This document shows positions 50,198 to 61,618 of a stretch of 64,000 nucleotides of DNA, one piece after another. The notes below the pieces were generated by a model. It did no database searches and was not told where the DNA came from. It saw nothing but the letters and a program-made list of their open reading frames with translations. Source of the DNA: Cenococcum geophilum 1.58 (taxonomy: Eukaryota; Ascomycota; Dothideomycetes; Gloniales; Gloniaceae); the NCBI GenBank assembly GCA_001692895.1, contig KV748195.1, positions 1,240,001-1,304,000 of the forward strand. The letters are read 5' to 3'. The position numbers were made by a program, and so were the translations under genes. How positions within the stretch are numbered: the stretch's first letter is position 1; each line of letters starts with the position of its first letter.

Positions 50198-50925
50198 CTA
50201 TAAAGCTCTACACGAAGCTCTACACAAAGCTCTGCACGAAGCTCTGCACGAAGCTCTATACGAAGCTCTGCGTATAGAGGCTCTGTACGAGGCTCTGCAC
50301 GAAGCTCTACACGAGGCTCTGCACGAAGCTCTACACGAAGCTTTGCACGAGGCTCTACACGAGGCTCTACACGAAGCTCTACACGAAGCTTTGCACGAAG
50401 CTCTACACGAAGCTTTGCACGAAGCTCTACACGAAGCTTTGCACGAAGCTCTACACGAAGCTTTGCACGAAGCTCTACACGAAGCTTTGCACGAAGCTCT
50501 ACACGAGGCTCTGCACGAAGCTCTAACGAAGCTTTGCACGAAGCTCTACACGAAGCTTGCACGAAGCTCTACACGAAGCTCTACACGAAGCTCTACACGA
50601 AGCTCTACACGAAGCTCTATACGAAGCTCTACACGAAGCTCTGCATAAAGCTCTACACGAAGCTCTACACGAGGCTCTGCACGAAGCTCTTACACGAAGC
50701 TCTGCACGAAGCTCTACACGAAGCTCTACACAAAGCTCTGCACGAAGCTTTGCGCGAGGCTCTACACGAAGCTCTACACGAAGCTTTGCACAAGGCTCTG
50801 CATAAGGCTCTACACGAAGCTCTGCACGAAGCTCTACACAAGGCTCTACACGAAGCTCTACGTACAGAGGCTCTGCACGAGGCTTTACGCGATATACGGA
50901 GGCTCTACACAAAGCTCTGCATCGG
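50198..50925 (+). repeat. 12-bp tandem array (GCTCTACACGAA) in element B
   Basis: About 60 units of GCTCTACACGAA with variants GCTTTGCACGAA and GCTCTGCACGAA, plus a few units with 1-base changes that shift phase. Homologous to 42,782-43,128. Several frames are open on both strands because of the periodicity. Confidence 0.93.
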
Positions 50926-51235
50926 GTCCCCGCTATATTCCCGATAGCCTCTACACGTGCCTCTGCCAAGTGTACCCCTTATCTATATACCTAGGTAGCC
51001 ACCTTATTTTTTACCCTTCNTTCCTTACATCCTCCCTACCTAGGGAGGCACCAGAACGGCAGCCAGCTGAGGACCGTTGCCAGAACCAGACAACCGTCGA
51101 CCGTCACCAGAACCAGACGACCGTCAACCGTCGCCAGAACCAAACAACCATCAACCGTCGCCAGAGCCAGACAACCACCGTTCAAATATATAGCTAGCGA
51201 ACGGCCGTAGAAAACGATTCGAATTAATACGATTA
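50926..51235 (+). repeat. Conserved spacer and short ~20-bp array in element B
   Basis: The spacer (ATCGGGTCCCCGCTATATTC... CTACCTAGGGAGGCACCAGA) is followed by about six units like CAGAACCAGACGACCGTC. It matches the start of the much longer array in element A, which suggests expansion there or contraction here. Confidence 0.8.
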
Positions 51236-51284
51236 ATCGATCAATCAAATTAGGCGAAGCCTTTAATTGGGCCGACCTTTCCCC

Positions 51285-51535
51285 CAAATTATAGATAGGT
51301 AGGCATAGACAGTAGCACAAATAGGAGGCACAGACAGTAGGCATAGACGGTAGGTATAAACAGGTAGGCATAGACAGGTAGTACAGATAGGTAGGTACAG
51401 ACAGGTAGGCATAGACAGTAGGCACAGATAGGTAGGCACAGATAGTAGGCATAGACAGTAGGCATAGGTAGGTAGGTATAGGCAGGTACAGACAGATAGA
51501 CAGACAGGTAGGTAGGCAGGCAGGCAGGCACTAGG
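51285..51535 (+). repeat. GGTAGGCATAGACAG-type array in element B
   Basis: About 15 irregular 15-18-bp units (AGGTAGGCATAGACAGTAGG) ending in a GGCAGGCAGGCAGGCA run. Related to the array at about 44,700-44,835. Confidence 0.85.
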
Positions 51536-51654
51536 CCTAGTTAGGAAATCGGTACACAGCCAGTAGATCGTTAGGAATACCGCCAATTAATAATTTAGAG
51601 CCTTTATAAAGGGTATCCCCCTTATCTTAATTACTTAATAAATAGCTTTATATT

Positions 51655-51900
51655 TTATATAGTTATATAGGAATATAAAATATGCAAAATATAAAATGTA
51701 TAAAATATGCAAAATATAAAATGTATAAAATATGCAAAATGTGCAAAATATATAAAATATATAAAATATACAAAACGTGTAAAATACACAGGCTCTGCGC
51801 GTTTGCTGCGAGTTGCTGTAAAATACACAGGCTCTATGCAGTTTGCTGCAAGTTGCTGTAAAATACACAGGCTCTATATAGTTTACCGCAAAATACGCAA
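51655..51900 (+). repeat. AT-rich array and ~50-bp repeats near the right end of element B
   Basis: First ATAAAATATGCAAAATGT-like units (about 51,675-51,780), then three units of about 50 bp containing AAAATACACAGGCTCT and GTTTGCTGCGAGTTGCTGT (about 51,780-51,890). Confidence 0.8.
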
Positions 51901-52313
51901 ACCGCATAAGACTATATACGACTGCCGCGACCGTACAGTTTGCCGCAAATTGCCGCAAACTGCAACAACGAGCCCGAAAAAAAATTTCCTGATGTAGGAC
52001 TATAACCTAAACCCTATTCTGCCTACGCACGTATTAACTAAGCAACTAAGTCAACGATATATGCCCTTTCTTCCCATTTCCTACCTTCTTTCCTTACGCA
52101 ACGTCTTAACTTCATCACGCAGTTTATATACATAGCTTAATAATACCTACTTCGCTATATATTATCACCGCTTGTGCTTACTCCGTAACATTAGCTTCTA
52201 ATTAAATCTTATAATTATATATCTGATAAGGGGGTAACTTATTTAAGGCCGCCTTTAAGAATGCATCCTTATAGTCTGTATAAATAGTAGAAAGGAGGCG
52301 TTTAACTAGTTCC

Positions 52314-52506
52314 TGTTACGGGACGTAGGCAGTGGCTATAAAGCGTATGTATTTGGGGAGTCTACAAGACGTTACGCGATCGATCGTAAGGGTTAAGGGC
52401 GTAAGGAGGTGATATACCTACGCGTAGCTAATATAAGCTGTATATAAGGTGTATATAAGAGCACGGGGCTCTCCTATAGAGGCCCCTACGGTAGGGTTTT
52501 ATAATA
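52314..52506 (-). repeat. 3' LTR of Gypsy copy 9
   Basis: 193 bp. It contains CGATCGATCGTAAGG and GGGGCTCTCCTATAGAGGCCC. The adjacent C-run at 52,509-52,516 is the complement of a polypurine tract. Confidence 0.87.
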
Positions 52507-55500
52507 CTACCCCCCCTCTTATAGAGGCGGAGCTCCGGTGACGCTGTGGTTACTATATATATATAGAAAAGACACTTAAGGTATAGAAAAGAAGAAAAGG
52601 GGGGTATCGCTAAAGGCTTAAAACAATATTATATAATAGGGCTTGGCATCTAAAAATCCGACTAATTAAATAACTTTAACCGCCAGTTAAAGTTCCTAGA
52701 CATTTTAACGATATTCTAGTTACGTAATCGCACTTTACCGCAATCTAACGGCAATCTAATGGCAATTTGCCCTTACGTAATAATATATAACGGTTTAACT
52801 CTATAAGGGCTCCTATAGAGGATTAGGTATAAAGTCTTTNCTTAGGCCCAGTTTCTATAGGTTTGCGTAATAAAAGTCGCTAATTAGATCCTTTGTATTT
52901 TTGAAGTCTTCCTATAGTTACCATTCTAGCTAATCTATGTCAAATCCTGTGTATATAGCTCTATAGTAGAGCCGTCGTCCTCTACCTTTGCTAAAGTATT
53001 TAGAGTTAATAATTCGTTTAACGGTCCACTCCTTATAGTTCTTGTCTTTATTCTTATCTTGGATTAGTACTAGTAGGGGTTTAGGCTATATCTGCCCCGG
53101 TAAGGGATTAGGCTAATAGAGGTGTAGTAGCTATAGGTAAAATATAGGCTATATTCCGCGGGTAGCTAGGGTAGGCGGGAGTTCTAGCTTATATATGGCT
53201 CCCCTGTTAATAACTTGTTTAATTAGATAGGGGCCGAGGTTCTTATAATTAAGTAACTTTATAGGCCTTTACGTAGAGATATTACGTATATCTAGCTATA
53301 CCTAGTCGCTAATACGTATCTCTGGTGGTGGCGTTCTATAATAGTTGGCGAAGTAGGCTTACTTTACTTAAGCCTAGGCCATTTCTCCCTTACAGTAGTT
53401 AAGTAGATTTTTTATATGGTCTATATGCTAGTCGGTAAGTAGCATCTTAAGGCGTTTTCTATATGGTAGTTTTTTATTAATAGGTTCTAGTGGCTCTATA
53501 CCGGATTAGGGGTAATAACCCTTATTTGCGAAGAACGGGGTAAGTCCTGTAGTGGTTAAGACGTAGTTATTCGCTGTAAATTTACTTAGTAGGAGGTAAT
53601 CTACCCAGTTATTTTAACTATAGGCGACTACCTATCGTAGGTATGCTTTTATGCTGGCATTAGCGTTTTCTAGTTACCTAGTAGTTTTATAGTAAAAGGA
53701 TATAGATATCTTAACAAAGATACTAAGGTGTTAGCAGATTCGTCTCTATATATTGGAGTTAAATTATATACCTTAGTCGGATGTAATTAAGTTAGGTAAC
53801 TTATATAGTCGGTAAACTTTATAGAGGAAGGCGTTAGTAACGTCGCTAACGGCTACGCCTTTAGTTAGAACGTAGTGGCGCTCTTTTATAAGTCGGCATA
53901 TTATTATAAGGATGTTCTTATAGGTACGGCCGTGTCGTTTATAGGGTGGTAGGTTAATAACAAAATCTATAGCGATATCTGCCTATCGTCGTATAGGTAT
54001 TAGTAGAGGGTGTAGTAGTTCTTAGTACTTTGTATTAAAGGCCTTAGCGCGCTTATAACCGTAGTAGGCGCCTATAAAGCGTTTAACTAAGTCTATTATT
54101 TTTAGCTAGAAGTAGTATCGGCTAAGAAGCTTATAGGTTCCTCTTTTACCTAGGTAGCCGCTTAATCGGAGGTTGTGGGCTATTTAGATTAGTTGCTGTT
54201 ATAAATTTTCTAAATTGGGGATAAATAGGCGGCCTCTATAATAGAGCCTGTTCTCTTTTACTTCTAGGGCTGCTATATTAATCTAGCCTAAGCTTTAAAG
54301 GTTAGTAGGCAGCGTACGGGCGCTGGCGGTCTTTGCGGTAATAAGTTAATATAGTAATAGGTCGACAGAGGCGTTATATGCCGTAGTAATAAGCTTATTA
54401 ATTTCGGGAGGTAACTCTAGTTCTGTGGTATAAAGCTAGGGTACAGTTAGCTCTATTATAGGTAGTATACCTAGGGCTAAATTTTATGCTTTTAGGATTG
54501 TCTGTTATTAGAACTAATTACAGGGGTTATCTTTAGACTAAGGAAGGTCTTATAAGCAGCGTATTAGGCTATTAGGTTTAGTACCTTATACTCCTAGTCT
54601 GTATACAATTTTAAAGTTAAAACTAGAAAGGAACTTATTCTAACATAGTTAGTATTAGTTTAGCTACTTTATAGTTATAAAGTACTTAAGGTTGCGATGG
54701 TCTATAAGGACTTTAGTTAGCTAGTTAGGCTCTACTAAAGAAAGTTCTAATTAGAATTCTTTAAACGCTTATATAATTGTAAGGAGTTCTTTATTATAGA
54801 TCTTATAGTTACACTTTTATAGTATAAGCTTAGATAAGTAGAATACGACTAGGTAAAGAAGACCGTCATTACCTATCTAGGAAAGAACGCCTGCGTTAAC
54901 GTGGTCTAAGGAGTCGGTTTCAAGGTAGAGTTATTATTTTAATATAAAGTAAGCTAGGACAGGTGCTTTAGTAAAGGTATTTTTAAGGTCTTAGAACGCC
55001 TTCTTATATTCGGGCGTCTAGGTAAAGCGTAGGTGCGTTTTTCTTCCTTTTACAGAAAGGCCCTTTGTTCGCATTATTACTATAAGTAGTGCTACTACGC
55101 CTAAGAAGTTATATATGAATTTTTAATAAAAGTTAGCAAAACTGAGGAAGGCTTATACGTCCTTAATGTAGTTAGGGGCTTACTATTTAGTAATTATGTA
55201 TACCTTCTTAGGGTCTATACGGACCCCCTTAGTAGTAATAATTAGTCTAAGGTATTTTACTTCTATAACTGAGAATTTGTATTTCTTTAAATTAATATAA
55301 AGTCCTGCGTCCCTAAGGCGCTGTAGGACCTTTTAAACGTGTTCGGTATACTTAAAGGGGTTATTACTATAAATAAGTATATTGTCCAGGTACGCAGAGC
55401 AGAAGTTATTAAGGTAGTCCTGTAAAGCATTATTAATATAGCTTTAGAAGGTGCCTGGGCTATTATATACACTAAAGGGCATAATAGTATATTTAAATTA

Positions 55501-57909
55501 GCCGAAGCGCGATGCGAATGCGGTTTTCTATTCGTTACCTTCCCGTATTTAGAGATAGTTAAAGGCGGTAATAATATTAAGCTTAGTATAGATTTTAGTT
55601 TAACTAAGCCGCTTAAGGGTCTTACGTATAAGCGGTACTAAGTATTAGTTTTTAATCGTAATAGCGTTAAGTCCTTTATAGTTAATATAGAATCAGATAC
55701 CTTTTTTTAGCTTCTTAGTAAGAAGAATAGGGGCGGCTACTGGTAATATGCTAGGATAAATAAATCCTTTGTTAAGGTGCTTGTTAATATACTTTTTTAT
55801 AACTAGAAGCTTATTTTTTAACATTAGGTAGGGTCTCTTATAAGGTAGCATTTTTCCTTATTTAATATTAATGGTATAGTTATTAGGTTAATATGGGGGG
55901 AGTATATCTACGCTCTTTTATAAGTATATGTTAGTAAAGTTATAGTACCTCTTAGAAAGGAGCTTGCGGAGTTCTTTATTAGTAAGTCCTTTTTTAAGCT
56001 TTATAAACTTCTTAAAGTCTAAAGGTAAAAGTCCGTAGAGTTTTATAGGGGCGTTGTCTTCTAAAAGGTTAACTATATCTATTCTATTACTATTGAGGAC
56101 GTAGTTCTATTCTTTATTAAGCTTATATAGTTATAATTAGGAAGCTATAGTAACGGTCTAGCCTTTTTTATATGCTATACGGTAGAAGGCCAGGGCACTT
56201 ATATAGTGGTAGTTAGTTATAGGTGGGGTAATAAGGGGTTCCTTAGGTTAATATCCTGGGGAGTAAATAGAGGCGGCTAGGCTATGCCCTAGGCAAGTCT
56301 CTCTACAGTATTTAGAGTTAAAGGTTACTTCTCTCTTCTTCTAGTTAATGGCGGGGTTATATTATTTAAGCTAGTTTATTCCAAAAATAATAGGGTAGTT
56401 AGTAAGTGGTATTATATAGGCCCAGAGTTCTTCCTAGTGCCCATTTATATCTAAGTGGAGTTGTGCTATATAGGTAATCTTCTATATAGTATAATTACCG
56501 TTAGCAAGTTATAGGGCGCGGGCTTTAGTAAGGGGTAAGGTAGGTAGGTTATAAGTGCGCATAAATTAGGTATCTATAAATTTATTAGTAACTCCGCAAT
56601 TAATTATAAAACGGCTTTTATATTATTTTTTAGCAGTAGTTCCTATTATAGGTAAAACTATCTATTTCCGTCTATTTATCTTTATAAAGTTATCTATTAA
56701 GTAAGCTAATATATAAATCCCTTTATCGTTAGGGCGTTCTAACCCGCGACTTAGGGCTAGGACTTAGTGTTTTCCGTTTCCGTATCTAACTCTACCGCTA
56801 TTACTACGTCTTTATCTTATACGGTAGTGGCGCGTAGTAACGTATTTAGTATTTAGGGTATTAGGTTAGGTATTAGGCGGCGGCTACTAAACCTAGCTAT
56901 TAGATAGTTTAGGTTATTTTAATAATAGCCTTCTTAACGGCATCTATAGCAGCGTCCTAGTTTTTAGGGTGGCTCGCGCTCTCTATCTAGGAGTTTTTAT
57001 AGGAAGGTTAGTATAGAGAAATTAATATTAGTTCCGGTAGTACTTAAGGTAGTAGGTATTAGTGGCTTAGTATATATAGGTTTAGTAGGCCCAGGGGGCT
57101 TCTATAGAGAGGTCTTTAGGTAAGGGTTAGTAGTAGCAATCTAATTTAGTTATCATTTAATCTTCTATAGAGCTACTACTATATTATAAATATTATTGTA
57201 GTTATAGATAGCGGCTACGTAACTAAGGCAATAAGTAACTTTTTTAAGGAGGTCTTCTTAGTCTTTAGTATTATCTTAGGTAAGGGCTCCGGTATATTCC
57301 TGGAATTTAATATAGAATTTATTAAATAATTTGGTAGGGCTTATCTTTAAGGTATGTAGTTTAGCTCGGTTAGTAGCCAGTAGGTTATAGTCGCGGTATA
57401 TTAGGTTAAGATTATTAAGGACTTTTTAGTAGGACTGCTACTTCTAGGGGCTACTAGTCTCCTATTAGGCGAAGAGTCTATTAAATAGTATACCCTTTAT
57501 TCGCCCAATAATATAGCCGATCTTAGTGTCTTCTATAGGAAAAAGGTAGGCGCTTTAAGTTAGTTTTTTGCGGATTTATATCTTCTAGTAGCTGTATTCC
57601 TTATAGTCTCCCTAAAAGACTAGGGGATTAGGGTAGCGTATATTAGACCCTACGGTAGCAGTTTAGGTCCGATTATTATGGCTTTTATTATCGCTGCTTT
57701 AGTAGGGGTTCCTATTAGGTGAAGCTACTTAGCGCTGGCCCTCTATTAAGTGTTAAGTAGGTAAAGTTACTGGGGTTATAGAGACTTAGGTAGCGTTATA
57801 TATAATAAAGAGGTATCTAGCGTTGTTATAAATATACTCGTTAAGCTAAGATTATAGGTATTTAATTATGCCTTCTCTTTTAGTGACTGTAGTAATTAGT
57901 GCAATCTTA

Positions 57910-58264
57910 GGGGATGTTCGGTTGCAATATGGAGGCCTCATATTCCAGTTCATTCGGAGTGATTTTGTCTACACAGCCTCAAAATTTTAATGTTCCTCTC
58001 ACCGCTCGTAAAACGCCAGAATAGCACGCTAAAATATTGGCAACTTTACCGTATACAGCTTCTGAAATGGAGCTCTTGGCGTCATTTTAATATAGAGCTC
58101 GAAGCTCCTGTTACAGATTCTAGTTTAATATGGAGGCTTCATATTTGCACACGTCCGTGCAACCCGTAGAGCCACAGACGCGTGTCAAATCGGGAAGGAA
58201 CGCGTTCTTTCTGCCAGACTTTCAGTTCATATTCAATCTGACGGTTTTGCAACCGAATATTCCC
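57910..58264. mobile_element. 355-bp PIF/Harbinger (Tourist-like) MITE, TTA duplication
   Basis: The TIRs are GGGGATGTTCGGTTGCAA at the left and, inverted, GGGAATATTCGGTTGCAA at the right. TTA lies at 57907-57909 and 58265-58267. TTA targets and GGG..GTTCGGTTGC tips are known hallmarks of PIF/Harbinger MITEs. The interior is of balanced composition with no RIP pattern and no transposase. An open frame at 58130-58327 crosses its right end and is not a gene. Confidence 0.8.
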
Positions 58265-58841
58265 TTAGCCTTCTTTAACTGTTGGACGTCGCGTTTAGAC
58301 ACGCGAAGGTCGTCTTTAGTTTCTTAACGTGTGTTATCGGCGAGCGCCTTACGAGCTTGTAGGTCTTAGATGATATCGCAATCTTAGGTAGTACGTATCT
58401 CGGCTTATATAAGCTTTAGGTAATAGTTCTATAGAAGGCGGTAGTATTTATTAGGGTCTTATGCTACTATTTTTACAAACGTCTCGGCGTCTCGTATTTT
58501 AATTTTAATAGGTAGTAGCCCTTCTATTTGCTTATCCGTAGTTATATAGTTAATAAAAGATAAAATATTATTAGTGTCCGTCTCCTTAGGGGTTAAGGCT
58601 AGGGCTAATAAATTAAATTCTCCTAGGATTAATTGGCGTTATAGGTTAAATATAGGTATTAAATTGTTCTTTAGGTTTAACATAGTAGCTAGTAAGGAAT
58701 ATTATCTTACTATTATGGGTTCCTTATAAGTATAAAGTGAGGTAATTTATAGATACGCTGTTTCTAGTAGCGCCTATAGTATTACAGAGACGTAGAATTG
58801 GTCGTAGGCTGAGCGTTAGTAGTAAAAAAGGCGCAACGTAA

Positions 58842-59034
58842 TGTTATAGGACGTGGGCAGTGGCTATAAAGCGTATGTATTCGGGGAGTCTATAAGACGT
58901 TGCGCAATCGATCGTAAGGGTCGAGGGCGTAAGGAGGTGATATACCTACGCGTAGCTGATATAAGCTGTACGCGAGGTGTATGTAAGAGCACGGGGCTCT
59001 CCTATAGAGGCCCCTGCGGTGGGGTTCCGTGACA
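58842..59034 (-). repeat. 5' LTR of Gypsy copy 9
   Basis: 193 bp, less mutated than its twin at 52314-52506. Confidence 0.87.
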
Positions 59035-61408
59035 TTCCTTATTGGTTTCCTCAGCTAGCCTTTCCTCTCTATTATTAATAATTTAGTTAATCTTATATAG
59101 GCTTATTATAAAGACCTTATTATCCTTCTGGTATATATTAAAGTGGAATACTATAGCACTAATTGCGGCAATGTTTATAGTAGGGGGGTTGCCTAATAAT
59201 AGGGGCGTATATAACTTTAGGGACTTCTAGGGTACTGGCGTTATTATTACTCCTTTTAGCTCCTATTACATCTTTTAGAGGTTATCCCTTATATCCTATT
59301 AATACGTTCTTTTCTATACCGGTTAGATCTATACAATTTAGACATTATCTACGTTACTATCTATCCCGCTTTTGTATATAAAGTCCTTTTTAAACGTAGC
59401 GTTTTAGGAGAGTATCTTTGTTAATACGGAGTTCTTTCTAGCTTCGCGGCGGGCGTCTTTTTAGGTAAAGGCTAGGTCACGGGCCTGGACATCCTACTAG
59501 TAAATAGGGTTAGCCCTTACAGCTAGTATCTTATAGTTAGTTCAGATCTCCCTAACAAAGGAGGATAACCTTAGTCTATCCTCCGGCCAGATAAACCGTC
59601 TTTATTATACGTTTAACTAAATATTAAAATAGGACATCCATTTTCGTTTAAGGATTATATTATAGGACCCTAGGTCTAGGATATAAAAGGGGATACCATA
59701 TTAGCGTCGTCCGTTAAAAGTAATATATAACTTTAAGACGTGGGTAACGGGCTAACTAGCTTAGCTATTATAGCCTTTTACCTAAATAGGCTTCTCTAGT
59801 CGGATGGCTTCTATATTTAAAAACTTAGCAACATTATTTATATAGGCAATATTTATAAAGGTAAAGCCATTTGCTCTAGTGTTAATAAGGGCAGTTATAT
59901 TAACTCTATATCTATTTTAAAATACTATATATAGAACTATAAAATGCTTTCCACCTATTAACTAACTAAGATTAATCTCTTTAAGATTAATAGGGTACCC
60001 TAGGGGGGAGTCTTTCCCTAGGGTTCTTCTTTTCCTAATTTATTGGACGTTTCTCCTTCCTCTATCTCATTAATATCGCCTATATCCTTTAGCTCCGGGC
60101 AGGACAAGGCAAAGTAACCCTACTTATTATAGTTGTAGCACATAGCCAAGGCAGGATTAATTAGAGTATTGCGGTAAATACTAGTTAATAGCGTAGTATG
60201 TAACTAGTTAGGCGAGGCTCGCCGGTACGTAATTATAACCGCCTTTAGTGTAGGAGTAGTTATAACTTATCTTCCTACTCTAGCTCCTATAGGTATAACT
60301 AGCGAGTTCCAATTATTACGGAGTCACTTCTACTAATTAGGGTAGGCGTTAATCCGCTTTAGTTTTAAGTCTAATAATAAGTAATAAGCTGCAAGTCTTT
60401 TATAGGTTAGTAGGTTATCTAAGGTTACAGTAATATTTTTTTATAGCTGGATTATTAGCTTATTATATAGGTCTAATTAGTAGTTCTTAAGGGAAACCTA
60501 GCCTTCTCCTATAAGGTATAGGAATTAAGTCTAAAATTTAGTAAAGGGTTAGTTTAGTTTTATTATTAGGCAATTATAGTTATAATAGGCATCCCGTACT
60601 TTATTCGGGTTAATATAAATAGCCGCTAGGTGCTATATTATCTTATTAACAGATATAAATTAGACAGGGAAGTCGTCCTTAAACTTGGCTTAAAGGTGCC
60701 ATTAGGCGTCTCTAGTAGTTCAACTAAAGAGGTAGAGCATTTTGGCTTCTTTAGAAAGGAAATAGTTATAGTTAATATAGAGCTTTCCTTATACTTAAAT
60801 CCTCTAATTCTTAAAGGTAGGGTCTATCCCGTTAGATAGTAGTAGGGGGTTAAAGAGCTTAACGGACTTTAATTGCTTTATTATTATATCCATACTCCCT
60901 AGTATATCGCATTTAGTGGAGTAAATAGGTTAGCTAGGGCTTTAAAAACGGGAAGCTAGGCTATTTTATAGGGCTGTAAGGCTTTCTAGGATCTCTTATA
61001 GGGTCTCTTATATATTTCTTACTTTAAAATAATCGGCTTCCTAGCTAGCTGTAAGGGCGCGAATCTGCTCGCGTACGTCTACGACGTTATTATTATCTTT
61101 AATTTCTAATCCTAATTGGATCTTAAGTTCTTCTTAGGTAAAGGCAGCTCTCTTAAATAAGCTTGCTTCAGGTGCCATTATTAGCTTTCTAAGGTTCGTT
61201 AGTATTATACGCTTTAGTTTTAACTCTAGGGGTATAGGTCCAGTCCTATTTAGCTTATAAGGTGGGATATTATTTAGGCCTTCCCAGGTAATATAGAGTT
61301 GTTTTAGTATCTAAGTATAGTATATTAATACATCGTTGCAGACGAAGTTTCTTTAGGGTGGGATATTATTAAGGCCTTCCCAGGCAAGGTAGGGTAAGCT
61401 TAGTATAA

Positions 61409-61618
61409 TGTTACGGCTCATATAAATGCCTCTAAACCGAAGCTTGTAGAATGCTATATTACGAAGATACTAAGCTAAAGAGAAGGAAAAGGGGTTACTA
61501 GGACCGATGTAAACAAATATATAGGGTAAGCCGCTAAGGCGCTAGCTTTAGGCGGGCCGGTCGCAGGTCGGCAGAATATAGCAGAATTTGGCAGGTAACG
61601 TGCGATAGCGCCGTTACA
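61409..61618 (-). repeat. 5' LTR of Gypsy copy 7
   Basis: 210 bp, followed by the TATAT duplication at 61619-61623. Confidence 0.88.

Larger units (their letters stand above)
50000..51994. mobile_element. TA-flanked element B (1,995 bp) carrying the same array module
   Basis: The 23-bp TIRs differ at one base: left starts CATCAGGAAATTTTTTTTTG and the right end is its complement. TA lies at 49998-49999 and 51995-51996. Subterminal regions hold inverted GCGGCAACTTGCGG-type motifs (about 50,085-50,110 and 51,938-51,960). The interior holds a 12-bp array, the conserved spacer, a short ~20-bp array, a linker and a GGTAGGCATAGACAG array. No transposase. It sits inside the 3' LTR of Gypsy copy 8. 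Confidence 0.85.
40916..52190 (+). mobile_element. Gypsy copy 8 (chromovirus, family C), fossil carrying two tandem-array elements
   Basis: The 5' LTR is 40916-41284 (369 bp, TATTACGGGACACC). The 3' LTR runs from 49825 to 52190, interrupted by the element at 50000-51994. TTAGC duplications lie at 40911-40915 and 52191-52195. Plus-strand parts: gag 41,300-42,283 and 45,596-45,940, protease about 45,960-46,230, RT (active-site box about 47,376-47,412), RNase H about 47,800-48,090, integrase about 48,450-49,330, chromodomain about 49,650-49,800. A polypurine tract precedes the 3' LTR at about 49,811-49,821. Dozens of breaks. Confidence 0.86.
49825..52190 (+). repeat. 3' LTR of Gypsy copy 8, interrupted at 49,998-51,996
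   Basis: It matches 40916-41284 on both sides of the nested element. The 5' LTR near 41,085-41,092 provides the uninterrupted junction. Confidence 0.85.
52314..59034 (-). mobile_element. Gypsy copy 9 (family D, chromodomain-like end), fossil
   Basis: LTRs of 193 bp at 52314-52506 (3') and 58842-59034 (5'), starting TGTTACGGGACG. TTCC flanks both sides (52310-52313 and 59035-59038), a 4-bp duplication, or 5 bp if the ends are drawn one base differently. Minus-strand parts: chromodomain-like end about 53,040-52,840, integrase about 54,200-53,300, RT (active-site box about 55,410-55,371), protease near 56,600, zinc-knuckle region near 56,930, gag 57,000-58,700. It carries the MITE at 57910-58264. 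Dozens of breaks. Confidence 0.83.
37431..61618 (-). mobile_element. Gypsy copy 7 (chromovirus, family B), fossil hosting Gypsy 8 and 9
   Basis: LTRs of 210 bp at 37431-37640 (3') and 61409-61618 (5'), starting TGTTACGGCTC. TATAT duplications lie at 37426-37430 and 61619-61623. Minus-strand parts: chromodomain-like block about 38,200-37,970, integrase about 39,450-38,300, RNase H about 40,130-39,640, RT (active-site box about 40,470-40,430) continuing at 52,196-52,313, then protease and gag at 59,035-61,200 with a zinc knuckle near 60,145-60,105. Split by insertions at 40916-52190 and 52314-59034. Dozens of breaks. Confidence 0.85.

Noticed and set aside
50198-50925. Possible CRISPR-like direct repeats
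   Set aside because: Units are contiguous 12-mers with no spacers, in a eukaryotic transposon context.
51655-51780. Telomeric or centromeric satellite
   Set aside because: The AT-rich ATAAAATATGCAAAATGT units are limited to about 120 bp inside element B, and no TTAGGG runs occur in the window.
58130-58327. 65-codon open frame
   Set aside because: It crosses the right end and TTA duplication of the Harbinger-type MITE and shows no domain.
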